DNA of 28,754 nucleotides from a virus. Where the stretch lies: positions 1-28,754 of IMG/VR virus record IMGVR_UViG_3300017963_000640. One strand, 5' to 3'. Made by a program: the position numbers and the translations under genes. Within the stretch, counting starts at the first letter, position 1; each line of letters opens with the position of its first letter. Below, piece by piece: positions 13,554-20,697 of the stretch. The notes under the pieces are model-generated. The model ran no database searches, was not told the DNA's origin, and saw only the letters and a program-made list of their open reading frames with translations.

Positions 13554-14270
13554 TTAGAATGGCGGCTCCTCATCATCGTCGTTGGTCTTCCCCTTTTTCG
13601 AGGACGAGCCCTTGTTCTCGGACTCCTCACGTTCAGCCTGGGCCTCCTCGCGCTCCTTCTCGATATCATCCTTGAAGGACGGATTCTCGGAGAGGAATGC
13701 TTTGCCCTCATGAGAGTCGAAGATGATCTTCTGAACCCAGGCATACAGCTTCCGGAACTCAGGACAGTCGATCTTCGGAGGCATGTCATCATCGTTGTAA
13801 TCAACGACCTCAAAGTTGACCAGATCGTTAACTGCCTCTTCAGCTTTCATGCCCTTCGGCAGCGGCATGATCGACTCGACGTTGACATACGTCTTCTCGC
13901 CGCTCTCTTTGTGAACGACATTCAGAAGGCAGGGAGCCCCAAGGACATTCGCAAGATCGAACTCCTCAAGCTCTGCATCGGTGAACGGCTTGCCACGCCA
14001 CGGCACAAGGATCTTGTTCCGCAGATGAGCCTTCTCACCAATGGATGCAGTCCCTCTCCAGTTGACAACAAAGGGCCGCCCGTCTTCCATTGTTTCGGAC
14101 AGCTCCCAAACGATCAGGATCTCCTCCTTGGTCGCGCCCTTCTTGGCCTTCGGGTGAGTGTTTTCATGTGTTCCAAGTTCTACGACCTGGATGCAACGGG
14201 CCGGATAGGATCCTGCATCTGGAATCTCGTAATCACCGCCGCCGCTGTTTTTTCCACTGACTCTTGCCAT
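13554..14270 (-). CDS. Probable phage single-stranded DNA-binding protein
   Basis: 238 residues from an ATG eight bases after AAGGAG. The body matches a phage family that begins with a G/S-rich lead, then YEIPDAGSYPARCIQVVELG, ILIVWELSETMEDGRPFVVN, LVPWRGKPFTDAELEEFDL, LGAPCLLNVVHKESGEKTYV and MPLPKGMK: beta strands as in an OB fold. The C-terminus is flexible and highly acidic and ends DDDEEPPF, the classic SSB tail that recruits partner proteins. This fits a high-expression ssDNA-binding protein for replication and recombination. Family assignment is from memory of the pattern, not a search. Confidence 0.75.
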   Translation of the reverse strand: MARVSGKNSGGGDYEIPDAGSYPARCIQVVELGTHENTHPKAKKGATKEEILIVWELSETMEDGRPFVVNWRGTASIGEKAHLRNKILVPWRGKPFTDAELEEFDLANVLGAPCLLNVVHKESGEKTYVNVESIMPLPKGMKAEEAVNDLVNFEVVDYNDDDMPPKIDCPEFRKLYAWVQKIIFDSHEGKAFLSENPSFKDDIEKEREEAQAEREESENKGSSSKKGKTNDDDEEPPF

Positions 14271-14712
14271 AGCTTATACTCCTTCTTGGGATGTGGCTGC
14301 TCGTAATGCAGCCCTGGATTTCGGGCGATGCGCTTAAAGGCCGCTTGTTCGGGAAGACCCATTCTCCCTGATGTTGCCTTAGATAAATACGCCCATTTTC
14401 TTCGTGCTTCAGAATGTTGTCGAGATAGTTTCGGATGGCATAGGTAAGTCGCAAGTAAATATGGTATCCGTTGAGTGCATCGAAAGCCTCCGAATCATGA
14501 TCAAGTTCCTCCAAGACTTGCCCGACATGATTTATTTTAACATTCTTCAACTCGATTGCAAAGTTTTTCTTAAAGAAATCAATAGTTTTCGCGGGACTCC
14601 TCCAGTCATTCTCCGGCAGCATCTCCAGGGTAATGTCAATGTTCTCCTGGTAGTTCTCCTTGAGATCTTTCACTTTCAGGATGTCGAAATCGATCCATGC
14701 AAGCTCTTCCAT
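14233..14712 (-). CDS. PolA thumb-like stand-alone protein (no polymerase active site)
   Basis: Start at 14712 (GGGG five bases before, TGATG coupling). The 159 residues resemble the thumb and the entrance to the palm of A-family DNA polymerases: NDWRSPAKTIDFFKKNFAIELKN (as in S-P-K-Q-L...F....G), then LEELDHDSEAFDALNGYHIY, LRLTYAIRNYLDNILKH and NGRIYLRQHQGEWVFPNKRP leading to SPEIQGCI, where polymerases have the GR...PNLQNIP segment. The palm and fingers are absent and the C-terminus ends within the SSB start. It could be a processivity or DNA-binding accessory derived from PolA, or a distinct family that resembles it. Confidence 0.5.
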   Translation of the reverse strand: MEELAWIDFDILKVKDLKENYQENIDITLEMLPENDWRSPAKTIDFFKKNFAIELKNVKINHVGQVLEELDHDSEAFDALNGYHIYLRLTYAIRNYLDNILKHEENGRIYLRQHQGEWVFPNKRPLSASPEIQGCITSSHIPRRSISYGKSQWKKQRRR

Positions 14713-14957
14713 CAGATCCCCTTTCGATAATACTCCATGACGTACCACTCCCCACAGGGACCGTGCTTTTCAATCAATCCTCGTGCGATGAGGCCGTCAT
14801 GGGCTTTGATTGCACGCTGCAATCTCCAGTTCAATTGATACAGCAGCGTGCTAAAAGTAATGTTTCCGATACCAGACTCAACCCATCCGATCATCCGCTT
14901 CAGCATTTCTTCTTCGTCCGGAGTCATCGGTCCATCGATTAAGGTCATCTGTTCCAT
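14712..14957 (-). CDS. Small winged-helix-like protein, 81 residues
   Basis: ATG at 14957 (GGTGAG upstream), stop coupled to the PolA-like gene. After an acidic lead (MEQMTLIDGPMTPDEEEMLK), the region SGIGNITFSTLLYQLNWRLQ followed by RAIKAHDGLIARGLIEKHG reads as a winged helix: helix, turn, recognition helix, then a wing (GPCGEWYVMEYYRKGI). A local DNA-binding regulator is likely. Confidence 0.5.
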   Translation of the reverse strand: MEQMTLIDGPMTPDEEEMLKRMIGWVESGIGNITFSTLLYQLNWRLQRAIKAHDGLIARGLIEKHGPCGEWYVMEYYRKGI

Positions 14958-14960
14958 GGC

Positions 14961-15149
14961 TCACCCTAGATCGTCGCCGCAATTGCGACAATGGTAATCA
15001 GGCTCTAGACCGCCTGGGTTGTAATAGACAATTCCTTCTGGGTGATTCCTGAACCGACACCATAAAACTGTCGGCCAGGACACCCAATTGCTTTTCCTGG
15101 CAAGCAAGTAGCTCCAGTAATCTTTCGTGAAAAACCACAGGAATCTCAT
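14961..15149 (-). CDS. 62-residue aromatic-rich protein with C-terminal CxxC
   Basis: ATG at 15149, four bases after GGAGG. Trp-rich N-terminus (MRFLWFFTKDYWSYLLARKS), then RFRNHPEGIVYYNPGGLEPD and an ending YHCRNCGDDLG. The Cys pair plus C43 could hold zinc. I recall this N-H-P-x-G...Y-N-x-x-G-x-E-P-D-Y-x-C-x-N-C-G pattern in several phages without any known function. Confidence 0.6.
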   Translation of the reverse strand: MRFLWFFTKDYWSYLLARKSNWVSWPTVLWCRFRNHPEGIVYYNPGGLEPDYHCRNCGDDLG

Positions 15150-15340
15150 GGCTCCTCCATCGGGTTGACAGGCCGGTGCTCCCATCGGGCATCATGGCTG
15201 TCACAGTCGCCGCAATACGCACCCTTCTCCCAAACCTGCTCAATCTCGAATTCCTGCTTATCAACGCACCATACTACTGAAGCGTCGATATTGATATTCG
15301 TTCCTCCGCATTGGGTACAGTGAACATCGGTCATACTCAT
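15146..15340 (-). CDS. Zinc-ribbon protein, 64 residues
   Basis: ATG at 15340 (GGAG nine bases before; an in-frame ATG two codons later). Four-cysteine ribbon: CTQCGGTNI near the start and CGDC near residue 43, plus C25. The gene overlaps the next start (ATGA) and ends MEEP. Likely a metal-binding adaptor; unknown function. Confidence 0.6.
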   Translation of the reverse strand: MSMTDVHCTQCGGTNINIDASVVWCVDKQEFEIEQVWEKGAYCGDCDSHDARWEHRPVNPMEEP

Positions 15341-15645
15341 GGCAAGTTGCTCCTCTCATAGATAATGTTGAACGCTTCGATCAGGATCTCGAAGTCAAGA
15401 TTATGCTTCTTCTGGAATGTGATCCATCCGATCTGATGTCCTTCTCGATGATGATCCCAACACATCGGGAGAGCCCGCTTATCATTAAACTTGGCAGACC
15501 CTCCCGACTTGTCGTTGACATGGTGAGCGTCGTTTTTATCCTGCTTGAATCCGGCTTTCAACCGGCCACAAACAACGCAGGGTCGACGCTCGATCCACTC
15601 CAGATAGTCCTGGTCATGAACAACACCTGGCTTCGGGAATTTCAT
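15337..15645 (-). CDS. HNH-type nuclease-like protein (Ref/DUF968-like)
   Basis: 102 residues, ATG at 15645, coupled to the upstream stop. CVVCGR at 23-28 forms the first zinc knuckle; then DAHHVNDKSGGSAKFNDKR holds the HH of the HNH centre, and LPMCWDHHREGHQ carries a C and three histidines. This order (CxxC, HH, C..HH...H) is that of the phage Ref/DUF968 HNH group, which in phage P1 cuts DNA at RecA filaments. In this phage it may act in recombination or end processing. Assignment by motif only. Confidence 0.72.
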   Translation of the reverse strand: MKFPKPGVVHDQDYLEWIERRPCVVCGRLKAGFKQDKNDAHHVNDKSGGSAKFNDKRALPMCWDHHREGHQIGWITFQKKHNLDFEILIEAFNIIYERSNLP

Positions 15646-15866
15646 AAGTTGTTAATCGCCTTGATCACAGCTGCAAGATTCAGTTCGTCAACGCACTGGA
15701 TCAATACGCTCCTGGTTTGCTGCGTGACCTTCTCGATCTCCGGAGTATAGCCGTACTTCTTGGTCGGACGCTCATCGCCTTCCTTGTACTCTTCGCCAAT
15801 GACTGTCCACTCCTTGCCTTCGATAGTGATTTGGTTTCTGATCTCTGTGATTTCAATCTTAAACAC
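15642..15866 (-). CDS. Hypothetical phage protein, 74 residues
   Basis: GTG start at 15866 with GGGAGG six bases before. Begins MFKIEITEIRNQITIEGKEW, beta-rich, then a Tyr/Pro segment and a helical C-terminus (SVLIQCVDELNLAAVIKAINNL). Short conserved-looking protein; no family recognised. Coupled to the HNH gene. Confidence 0.55.
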   Translation of the reverse strand: MFKIEITEIRNQITIEGKEWTVIGEEYKEGDERPTKKYGYTPEIEKVTQQTRSVLIQCVDELNLAAVIKAINNL

Positions 15867-15888
15867 GATCTGCCTCCCTTCATTAGGG

Positions 15889-15926
15889 GCGGGGCGACGG
15901 CTGCTTCATGCAACCAACCGCCCCGC
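15889..15926 (-). other. Strong GC-rich hairpin without T tract
   Basis: GCGGGGC at 15889-15895 pairs with GCCCCGC at 15920-15926; inner pairs (GG with CC, and TGC with GCA) extend it to a 5-base loop. It lies between the 336-residue protein and the GTG-started gene. With no T run it is more likely a processing or mRNA-stability hairpin than a terminator. Confidence 0.5.
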
Positions 15927-15938
15927 ACTCCCTCCTTT

Positions 15939-16949
15939 TTATATGTGACAGTCTACGACGGTCAACATAATGTCCGGATCCAACGACTTCAGGTATTGAC
16001 GCACCTGGTTGTCCCAATCGTCTTGAGTATGGTCATCGTTGCTCATGCCGAACCAACCCATCTCGCCCTTGGCAACCCACTTGCCGTTGATCAGCATAGC
16101 ATACGGGCTGAATGCGCTGCTCACCTTCGACTCAGCATAGGCTTCCCGTCCCATGGCAAGGATCTCACCGGCATCCATCCCGAAGAACGACTGATAAACC
16201 TCGTTGAGGGCTTTGCGGTCCCTCTCCGGCTGTGCATGATACTCTGCCCTGGCTTGCTCGATGGTATAATCTTCACCGACCTTCGCAAGGCACTCCGACC
16301 AGAACTTGTAAAGGGGATACTCCCGCTTGAAGACGGTCAATTCATCATACAGCTTGTAAGCCTTCTCCCGCTCGTAGTTTTCCATCCACTCGATATCCAG
16401 ATCCCCGATCTGCAGCCGGTCGACAAACATATGCTCGTCGGGCCTCGGCTCGTCCTTGCCGAACACGCCCGGGCTGCCGACTTCGCCTTCCGCATCTGGC
16501 TTTATGCGCAGCCATCCGGACCACCGGCCACCAACCTGATACCAATCCCACTTTGCATTAGGATTGCTATGATAGCCGTAAAGCCCTTGTTCGTTCTTCC
16601 GGTAGCCGTGCCAATCTTCGGCAAACTCCTCGAAGCTGCCGTACATCTCTTTGACAGGGATATCGACAAGCTCAAACCCTTCCGGCAAATTCTCCGAATC
16701 CACACGGCGATCATCAAAGATCCTGGGACTCTTCGGGCCGCAAATCCAATCTTTGGCCTTGTCTCCCCAGACTAAATCGACCTCTCCGGTGTCAAGCTTT
16801 TTGACATGCTCAACTTTCCGGTTTTTCCATTCTTCCTGAAGCTCTTCAGTCTCGTCGCAGAACTCGCAGAACTTCTCGTCCTGCTCATTGTACGGGGCAA
16901 GCTGATCCTCAATGTCATCACCGATTACAAACAACACGAAATGGCTCAT
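15939..16949 (-). CDS. Conserved phage protein (MSHFVLFVIGDD type), 336 residues
   Basis: ATG at 16949, after AAAGGAGA. It begins MSHFVLFVIGDDIEDQLAPY, followed by an acidic region with C28 and C31 (KFCEFCDET). The middle has NPNAKWDWYQVGGRWSGWL, a landmark I know from many phages, and the end is LTVVDCHI. The long helical stretch (residues 190-260) and FGMDAGEIL are typical. It recurs across unrelated lytic phages, often in early regions, but I know of no experimental function. Among the largest genes of the leftward block, so probably abundant or important. Confidence 0.7.
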   Translation of the reverse strand: MSHFVLFVIGDDIEDQLAPYNEQDEKFCEFCDETEELQEEWKNRKVEHVKKLDTGEVDLVWGDKAKDWICGPKSPRIFDDRRVDSENLPEGFELVDIPVKEMYGSFEEFAEDWHGYRKNEQGLYGYHSNPNAKWDWYQVGGRWSGWLRIKPDAEGEVGSPGVFGKDEPRPDEHMFVDRLQIGDLDIEWMENYEREKAYKLYDELTVFKREYPLYKFWSECLAKVGEDYTIEQARAEYHAQPERDRKALNEVYQSFFGMDAGEILAMGREAYAESKVSSAFSPYAMLINGKWVAKGEMGWFGMSNDDHTQDDWDNQVRQYLKSLDPDIMLTVVDCHI

Positions 16950-16960
16950 TGTCTTCTCCT

Positions 16961-17143
16961 TTAGCTATGAATGTGTCCTTCTGGTGAACATCCGACGTAA
17001 ATACGCCCTTTCTCTACACCCCCAACCCAACCTTCGACCCAATCGCTCGGTGAGCCGATGGCCGGATGGTAGTGCTCCTCTTCAAACTCGACCTCGAACC
17101 TTTCGCAGATCCGAATCAATGCGTCCCTTTGCGTTGAATTCAC
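16961..17143 (-). CDS. Hypothetical phage protein, 60 residues
   Basis: The GTG at 17143 has GGAGG six bases upstream, giving MNSTQRDALIRICERFEVEF; the ATG at 17164 lacks a site. The rest has EEHYHPAIGSPSDWVEG and GWVGGVEKGRIYVGCS, a compact alpha/beta pattern. It overlaps the upstream gene by 62 bases, long for this genome, but the ribosome site is excellent. Confidence 0.55.
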   Translation of the reverse strand: MNSTQRDALIRICERFEVEFEEEHYHPAIGSPSDWVEGWVGGVEKGRIYVGCSPEGHIHS

Positions 17144-17276
17144 GACGCTCCTCCTGCTCAACATCTTGAATCATCTGTCGAGCTTCTTCTGTGTCCAGGC
17201 CACAAGTGTTGCAAAACCCATCACAGATGAGTCGCTCACCTTTGCACCTGAAGCAGTATTCACGATAACAACTCAT
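17082..17276 (-). CDS. Zinc-ribbon protein, 64 residues
   Basis: ATG at 17276. CFRC at residues 8-11 and CNTC at 22-25, with C3 and C18, form a four-cysteine ribbon (CYREYCFRCKGERLICDGFC, then NTCGLD). The C-terminal half is helical and charged, ending basic (DSDLRKVRGRV), and is encoded partly over the next gene. Typical of the metal-binding small proteins here. Confidence 0.6.
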   Translation of the reverse strand: MSCYREYCFRCKGERLICDGFCNTCGLDTEEARQMIQDVEQEERREFNAKGRIDSDLRKVRGRV

Positions 17277-17277
17277 G

Positions 17278-17475
17278 CTATTCTCCTAGTAACGTAATCT
17301 CCCTGGGATCAACCCGAAGCGGATAATCGTGGCTGTCCCACCAATCGTTCCAGAACTTCGCCTGATCACAAGGGCTATCGTCCGGATGCCTTGCGCCGAT
17401 CCTGCATAACAAACATTCTCCGCGCTCTGCTGCTGCCAATTCTTCCTCGATGTCAATTCGCGTTGCGTATGCCAT
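17278..17475 (-). CDS. Hypothetical cysteine-containing protein, 65 residues
   Basis: ATG at 17475, five bases after AAGGA, coupled by TGATG. Begins MAYATRIDIEEELAAAERGE, has CLLCRIGARHPDDSPC (three cysteines and a histidine, a CxxC...H...C possible zinc site) and a Trp-rich stretch FWNDWWDSHDYPLRVDPRE. No family recognised. Confidence 0.6.
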   Translation of the reverse strand: MAYATRIDIEEELAAAERGECLLCRIGARHPDDSPCDQAKFWNDWWDSHDYPLRVDPREITLLGE

Positions 17476-17642
17476 CAGTGTCCTTCCTTTCTCAGGAGAT
17501 CTTCGTCACCGATCATCTGATCCTTGCGCCGGTGATACTCGTAATCGCCCCGCTCGTCGGCCTCATCCACACTTTCAAACGTCGGGCCACGCTTGTAGCA
17601 TTGACATGGAAAGCCGTACTCTTTCGCTCTACAACAACTCAT
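17475..17642 (-). CDS. 55-residue cysteine-containing protein
   Basis: ATG at 17642 with GGAGG six bases before; ends in a TGATG overlap. MSCCRAKEYGFPCQCYKRGP contains a CC and a CxC, followed by an acidic helical tail (SVDEADERGDYEYHRRKDQM). Likely metal-binding; first gene after the terminator at 17676. Confidence 0.6.
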   Translation of the reverse strand: MSCCRAKEYGFPCQCYKRGPTFESVDEADERGDYEYHRRKDQMIGDEDLLRKEGH

Positions 17643-17675
17643 AAAACTCCTCCTTTGTTTGGTCGCTCAAAGAAA

Positions 17676-17699
17676 AAGGGGAACCTTTCGGCTCCCCTT
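17676..17699 (-). terminator. Intrinsic terminator
   Basis: AAGGGGAACC (17676-17685) pairs with GGCTCCCCTT (17690-17699), one mismatch, tetraloop TTTC; on the - strand it runs into TTTTTC. It follows the glycine-rich gene and separates it from the gene at 17475-17642. Confidence 0.8.
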
Positions 17700-17721
17700 A
17701 AACTTTCAACGGTCAAATAGT

Positions 17722-18228
17722 TTAATAGCAGAAATCATCCCCTTCATTAGGGGTGCAGCCACCATGTAACCCTACTGCACGATCACCACCGGACTCAGAA
17801 TTTCCAGAGTCAGCATTCCCATCACTACCGCTGCCGCCGTTACCAGAGCCACTGTTGCCAGAGCCGTTACCGGATCCACCCGACCCTGAATCACCGCTGC
17901 CCCCTCCAGAAGAGCCACCATTACCACCACTGTTAGAACCGCCGTTGCTACCGCCGTTTCCACCATTGTTTCCTCCTGCGTTTCCGTTGCCGGAATCATT
18001 TCCCTGATTCCCGCCGTCGGTCCCGCCATGGCCGTTACCGGAGTTACCTCCACCGTGACCGCCATGACCGCCGCCCTGACCAGAATTACCGGCTTCGGAT
18101 CCGTTGCCTTGACCTTGGCCGCCGCCTTTGCCGCCGCCTTGTCCTTGACCACCGTTGCCGTCCCTTTCCGCGTACGAAAATGAACAGGCCATACACAGGA
18201 TGATAATCAGAATCGTGAACCTTTTCAT
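17722..18228 (-). CDS. Secreted glycine-rich low-complexity protein, 168 residues
   Basis: ATG six bases after AGGAG. Residues 1-20 are a signal peptide (MKRFTILIIILCMACSFSYA, cleavage likely before ERDG; a cysteine at 12 makes a lipobox unlikely). The body, residues 22-150, is almost only Gly with Asn, Ser, Gln, Asp and His, without hydrophobic residues: the order changes from GGQGQ to GGHGGH to GGNNGG to GGSGSG. The end is GLHGGCTPNEGDDFCY, with C158 and C167. Bounded by hairpins, so transcribed by itself. Fits an exported disordered, matrix- or slime-like protein; an exclusion, adhesion or lysis-timing role is only a guess. Codon bias to GGx is natural for the composition. Confidence 0.7.
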   Translation of the reverse strand: MKRFTILIIILCMACSFSYAERDGNGGQGQGGGKGGGQGQGNGSEAGNSGQGGGHGGHGGGNSGNGHGGTDGGNQGNDSGNGNAGGNNGGNGGSNGGSNSGGNGGSSGGGSGDSGSGGSGNGSGNSGSGNGGSGSDGNADSGNSESGGDRAVGLHGGCTPNEGDDFCY

Positions 18229-18254
18229 TTGTTACTCCTCTTTTCATTTAGTGT

Positions 18255-18276
18255 GGGGCGACCCGAAGGCCGCCCC
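18255..18276 (-). other. GC-rich hairpin after the DUF932 gene
   Basis: GGGGCGACC (18255-18263) pairs with GGCCGCCCC (18268-18276), one mismatch, tetraloop CGAA (TTCG on the - strand, unusually stable). No T run follows, so it may act as a weak terminator or as an RNA end protector between the DUF932 gene and the glycine-rich gene. Confidence 0.55.
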
Positions 18277-18282
18277 GTTTAA

Positions 18283-19377
18283 CTACGCTGCTTCCAGGAT
18301 GCGCTCAAGCTTTCGGCCATTCAGATCAACGATCTTCCCGCCAATTGCTTCAAGCTCGGTGCTACGATCATACGACACTTCATCGTCCTGGGCATAGCGT
18401 GTAACTGCATTCGCTAACCCGTACTGCGACAGATCGCCGCCGCGAATCAAGTGCTGCATGATGGTGCTGCCCTCGTTCTGCGTGAAGCCGACCTCACGGC
18501 CAAGCTCGATGATAACCTTCGACGGATCCGCTTTGGGAGCAATCCGGTTCTCGGTTGTCGCACGCAGCCGCTCCAGGGTCTTCTGGAAGTTACCTTCATC
18601 AAGAAGGCTGTCAAAGGTATCACGCACCTGGAGCGCAAATGCCTTCGAATTGGCAAACACAGTGTCCTCACGATACAGGATCCCTTCGGTCTGCTTCGAG
18701 CCAAGGTGCCGCTTCTCGATCCCCGGAGTGACATCCTTGCCGGTGATCATCCCGTTCATACACGCGAGGGTATACAGAAGCATCTGCATCTTCCAGGATC
18801 CAAGGCCGACCTCGCTGTTGCTGATGATGATTCCTGCTTGCAGGATATCACCAACCTTGATCTCGCCCTGAAGTCTCGGGCTGACAACCTTCAGGTACAT
18901 GCGGGTGTCAGTCACATCGCAAGACATGACTTCCAGATCCGGACCCTTCTCCAAGATCGCAGGGAGGATAGTCTCCAGTACCGGAAAATTGTCGATCCGC
19001 TTGTATTTGTCCGACAGGAACGCCCTGGCTTTGCCGTCGAGCGTCCGGACCATACGGTTGACCGGAAACTTGTGATTCAATGCGTTAATGTTGTAAGCCA
19101 GAAGCTCCGGATCCTTATCAATCAGCTTGCGCTGATACGACGCGGGAATTTCTGCTTTCGTACCCATCTGCTCCAGGGCCAGGTCGTTCAGCCTATAGGC
19201 TTCATGACCGCTGCCATTGGTAAACGTCTGCAGCGTGAACTCTGGCTGATTTTGAGGAGTCGGCTCAACCCTCACCGTCATATTCTGCGTACCGGTGATA
19301 AAATCCTTCTGAGTTGAGTTTCTGCGATCAATCTCAGCTGCCAACGACTGCAACGTACCAAATTGTCCTGTTTTCAT
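18283..19377 (-). CDS. DUF932-family phage protein
   Basis: 364 residues, ATG after AAGGAG with a 7-base spacer. The features fit the DUF932 (phage/plasmid-like, TIGR03299 type) family: the N-terminal segment with LNDLALEQMGTKAEIPASYQ, the ARAFLSDKYKRIDNFPVLE motif near residue 118, then YLKVVSPRLQGEIKVGDILQ and GIIISNSEVGLGSWKMQML. Members occur in phages and plasmids and are common in early gene regions. No biochemical role is established to my knowledge; DNA or nucleotide interaction is often supposed. One of the longest genes in the leftward block. Confidence 0.78.
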   Translation of the reverse strand: MKTGQFGTLQSLAAEIDRRNSTQKDFITGTQNMTVRVEPTPQNQPEFTLQTFTNGSGHEAYRLNDLALEQMGTKAEIPASYQRKLIDKDPELLAYNINALNHKFPVNRMVRTLDGKARAFLSDKYKRIDNFPVLETILPAILEKGPDLEVMSCDVTDTRMYLKVVSPRLQGEIKVGDILQAGIIISNSEVGLGSWKMQMLLYTLACMNGMITGKDVTPGIEKRHLGSKQTEGILYREDTVFANSKAFALQVRDTFDSLLDEGNFQKTLERLRATTENRIAPKADPSKVIIELGREVGFTQNEGSTIMQHLIRGGDLSQYGLANAVTRYAQDDEVSYDRSTELEAIGGKIVDLNGRKLERILEAA

Positions 19378-19399
19378 TGATTTGCTCCTTGTTGGGGTT

Positions 19400-19651
19400 T
19401 CAGCCTACAATCAGGCCGTTTTCAGAAGACGCATCAAATATCTTCTGGAAGTTGGGATCATGTTTTGCTGCCAATGGAGTCGTATTGAGATGGATTGCAC
19501 TGTTCGTGCATCTCTTACATTGGCACAGATCCCCTGCGAACAGCTTGTATGGTGTCCCGTCCTCCAGGCGTTCACACCATACGACTCCGTTTTTAACAAC
19601 CTTCATCTCCGAGCCGCATCCACATGCGACGTAACTTGATCGGCCTCCCAT
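19400..19651 (-). CDS. Cysteine-rich zinc-binding-like protein, 83 residues
   Basis: ATG at 19651, four bases after GGAGG. CGCG near residues 10-13, C26 in GVVWCERLEDG, and CQCKRC at about 43-48 suggest one or two zinc sites. The end (DASSENGLIVG) is not conserved-looking. Function unknown. Confidence 0.6.
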   Translation of the reverse strand: MGGRSSYVACGCGSEMKVVKNGVVWCERLEDGTPYKLFAGDLCQCKRCTNSAIHLNTTPLAAKHDPNFQKIFDASSENGLIVG

Positions 19652-19659
19652 GGTTCCTC

Positions 19660-19869
19660 CTAGTTAACGCAGACACAGTTGGGGCTGTCATCACCCAACG
19701 GTGCTGCTTCGAATTCGTTGTCCTCGAACTTCCCCAGGGTTGGATCGAAATGCACTTCAGAAAAAGAATTTCCTTCATCATCTGAAGAGTAGATAACGGT
19801 CAGATCCTTTCCCCCTGGGGCATCGTTCATGATCTTCTGGAGTTTCTCGATATAGTCTTTTAGCTTCAT
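19660..19869 (-). CDS. Small phage protein (MKLKDYIEKL type), 69 residues
   Basis: ATG at 19869 overlaps the upstream stop (ATGA). MKLKDYIEKLQKIMNDAP is followed by DLTVIYSSDDEGNSFSEVHF and an acidic end. I recall this K-D-x-I-x-x-L...V-x-Y-S-S-D-D-E-G-N pattern in various phages as an unnamed family. Unknown function. Confidence 0.65.
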   Translation of the reverse strand: MKLKDYIEKLQKIMNDAPGGKDLTVIYSSDDEGNSFSEVHFDPTLGKFEDNEFEAAPLGDDSPNCVCVN

Positions 19870-20207
19870 TAGCAAAACTCCATCGCTTCGCCATCGTCGG
19901 CACACCCTTCGAGGCCATCGGCAAGCATCAACGCCTGACTCTTGTCAAAGTCATCGTCCGGCCAATGCTTGACCAGATCCCGCAGTTTGTCTGCGATCTC
20001 CTGGCAATACTTCGGCTGAATGTCACCATCGCAGTCGCTATGGTACATAAAGTGCTGACAGAATACGTCGTTAGGCCACGGATTTTCGCCGCCGAAGCCC
20101 TGCATTTCGTCAAGGTTTAGCCCCAAACAGGCGGCTAGACGCTTGCGAAAACGGTTGAAGCCTGAATAGCTCCAATGTGCATCGCTGTGACTGAAATCAA
20201 GTCCCAT
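19869..20207 (-). CDS. Conserved phage protein (MGLDFSHSDAHWSYSGF type), 112 residues
   Basis: ATG at 20207 after AGGAGG. The N-terminus MGLDFSHSDAHWSYSGFNRF is a landmark that I recognise from many phage genomes, together with QHFMYHSDCDGDIQPKYCQE and an acidic, helical end. The spread across phages suggests a useful but still undefined role. H, D and C residues in FSHSDAHW and YHSDCDGD could coordinate metal. Confidence 0.7.
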   Translation of the reverse strand: MGLDFSHSDAHWSYSGFNRFRKRLAACLGLNLDEMQGFGGENPWPNDVFCQHFMYHSDCDGDIQPKYCQEIADKLRDLVKHWPDDDFDKSQALMLADGLEGCADDGEAMEFC

Positions 20208-20242
20208 TTTTTCCTCCTAGAATGCTTGTGAAATTGTGCCGA

Positions 20243-20518
20243 TCAAAACAGGCACGCTTGCCAACAGCTGAAGTTGGCCCTGTAAGTTATGGTGAAATCG
20301 TTCTCATCGAGGATCTCACCGGCTTTCGGGTGCATCATGATGTTCTGTTCTGGCATCGGCTTGTCATCCTCATCCAGGTAGGCCATGTCGATCACCGCGC
20401 CGCTTGCCTTGTCAATAGTAATACTCCCGTTACCGCATCCATGATACTTGTCCTCATGCTCATGGCTGAACCGATCCGGCAGGTCGTAATACACTCCGTT
20501 ATTGTTTTCGTGCTTCAT
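20243..20518 (-). CDS. Hypothetical phage protein, 91 residues
   Basis: ATG at 20518, the second of two adjacent ATGs and the one well spaced from GGAGG, coupled to the previous stop. Begins MKHENNNGVYYDLPDRFSHE; the middle GSITIDKASGAVIDMAYLDE and the end FTITYRANFSCWQACLF are beta-rich. No known motif. Confidence 0.55.
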   Translation of the reverse strand: MKHENNNGVYYDLPDRFSHEHEDKYHGCGNGSITIDKASGAVIDMAYLDEDDKPMPEQNIMMHPKAGEILDENDFTITYRANFSCWQACLF

Positions 20519-20697
20519 CATTCCTCCTCGCACATTTTGCAGATCAACTTCCCACTCTGGAAGTCGTAGTCGAACTGCATGATCGTGTCCGTGACGACTC
20601 CGGCTTGAGGGTGCATGTCAAAGGCAGGAATGTCACACTGACCATCCTGCCAATACATGCAATTGTCATTGGTGCATCCGAGTATGTTGAATTTCAT
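20518..20697 (-). CDS. 59-residue cysteine-rich protein
   Basis: ATG at 20697 after AAGGAGAGAAC. MKFNILGCTNDNCMYWQDGQ is followed by CDIP and at the end KLICKMCEEE: five cysteines with a CxxC at the end and a CxxxxC plus C at the start, suggesting a zinc or iron site. Stop coupled to the next gene. Unknown function. Confidence 0.6.
   Translation of the reverse strand: MKFNILGCTNDNCMYWQDGQCDIPAFDMHPQAGVVTDTIMQFDYDFQSGKLICKMCEEE

Noticed and set aside
15717-16775. 352-codon + strand frame
   Set aside because: It lies antisense to the conserved MSHFVLFVIGDD-type gene (15939-16949) and its neighbour, has no ribosome site and reads as a shadow of biased codons.
17753-18007. Proline-rich + strand frame opposite the glycine-rich gene
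   Set aside because: Poly-Gly codons (GGN) read on the other strand give Pro codons, so the frame follows from composition; it has no ribosome site.
18451-19317. 288-codon + strand frame
   Set aside because: Antisense to the DUF932 gene and without start signals; composition is that of a shadow frame.
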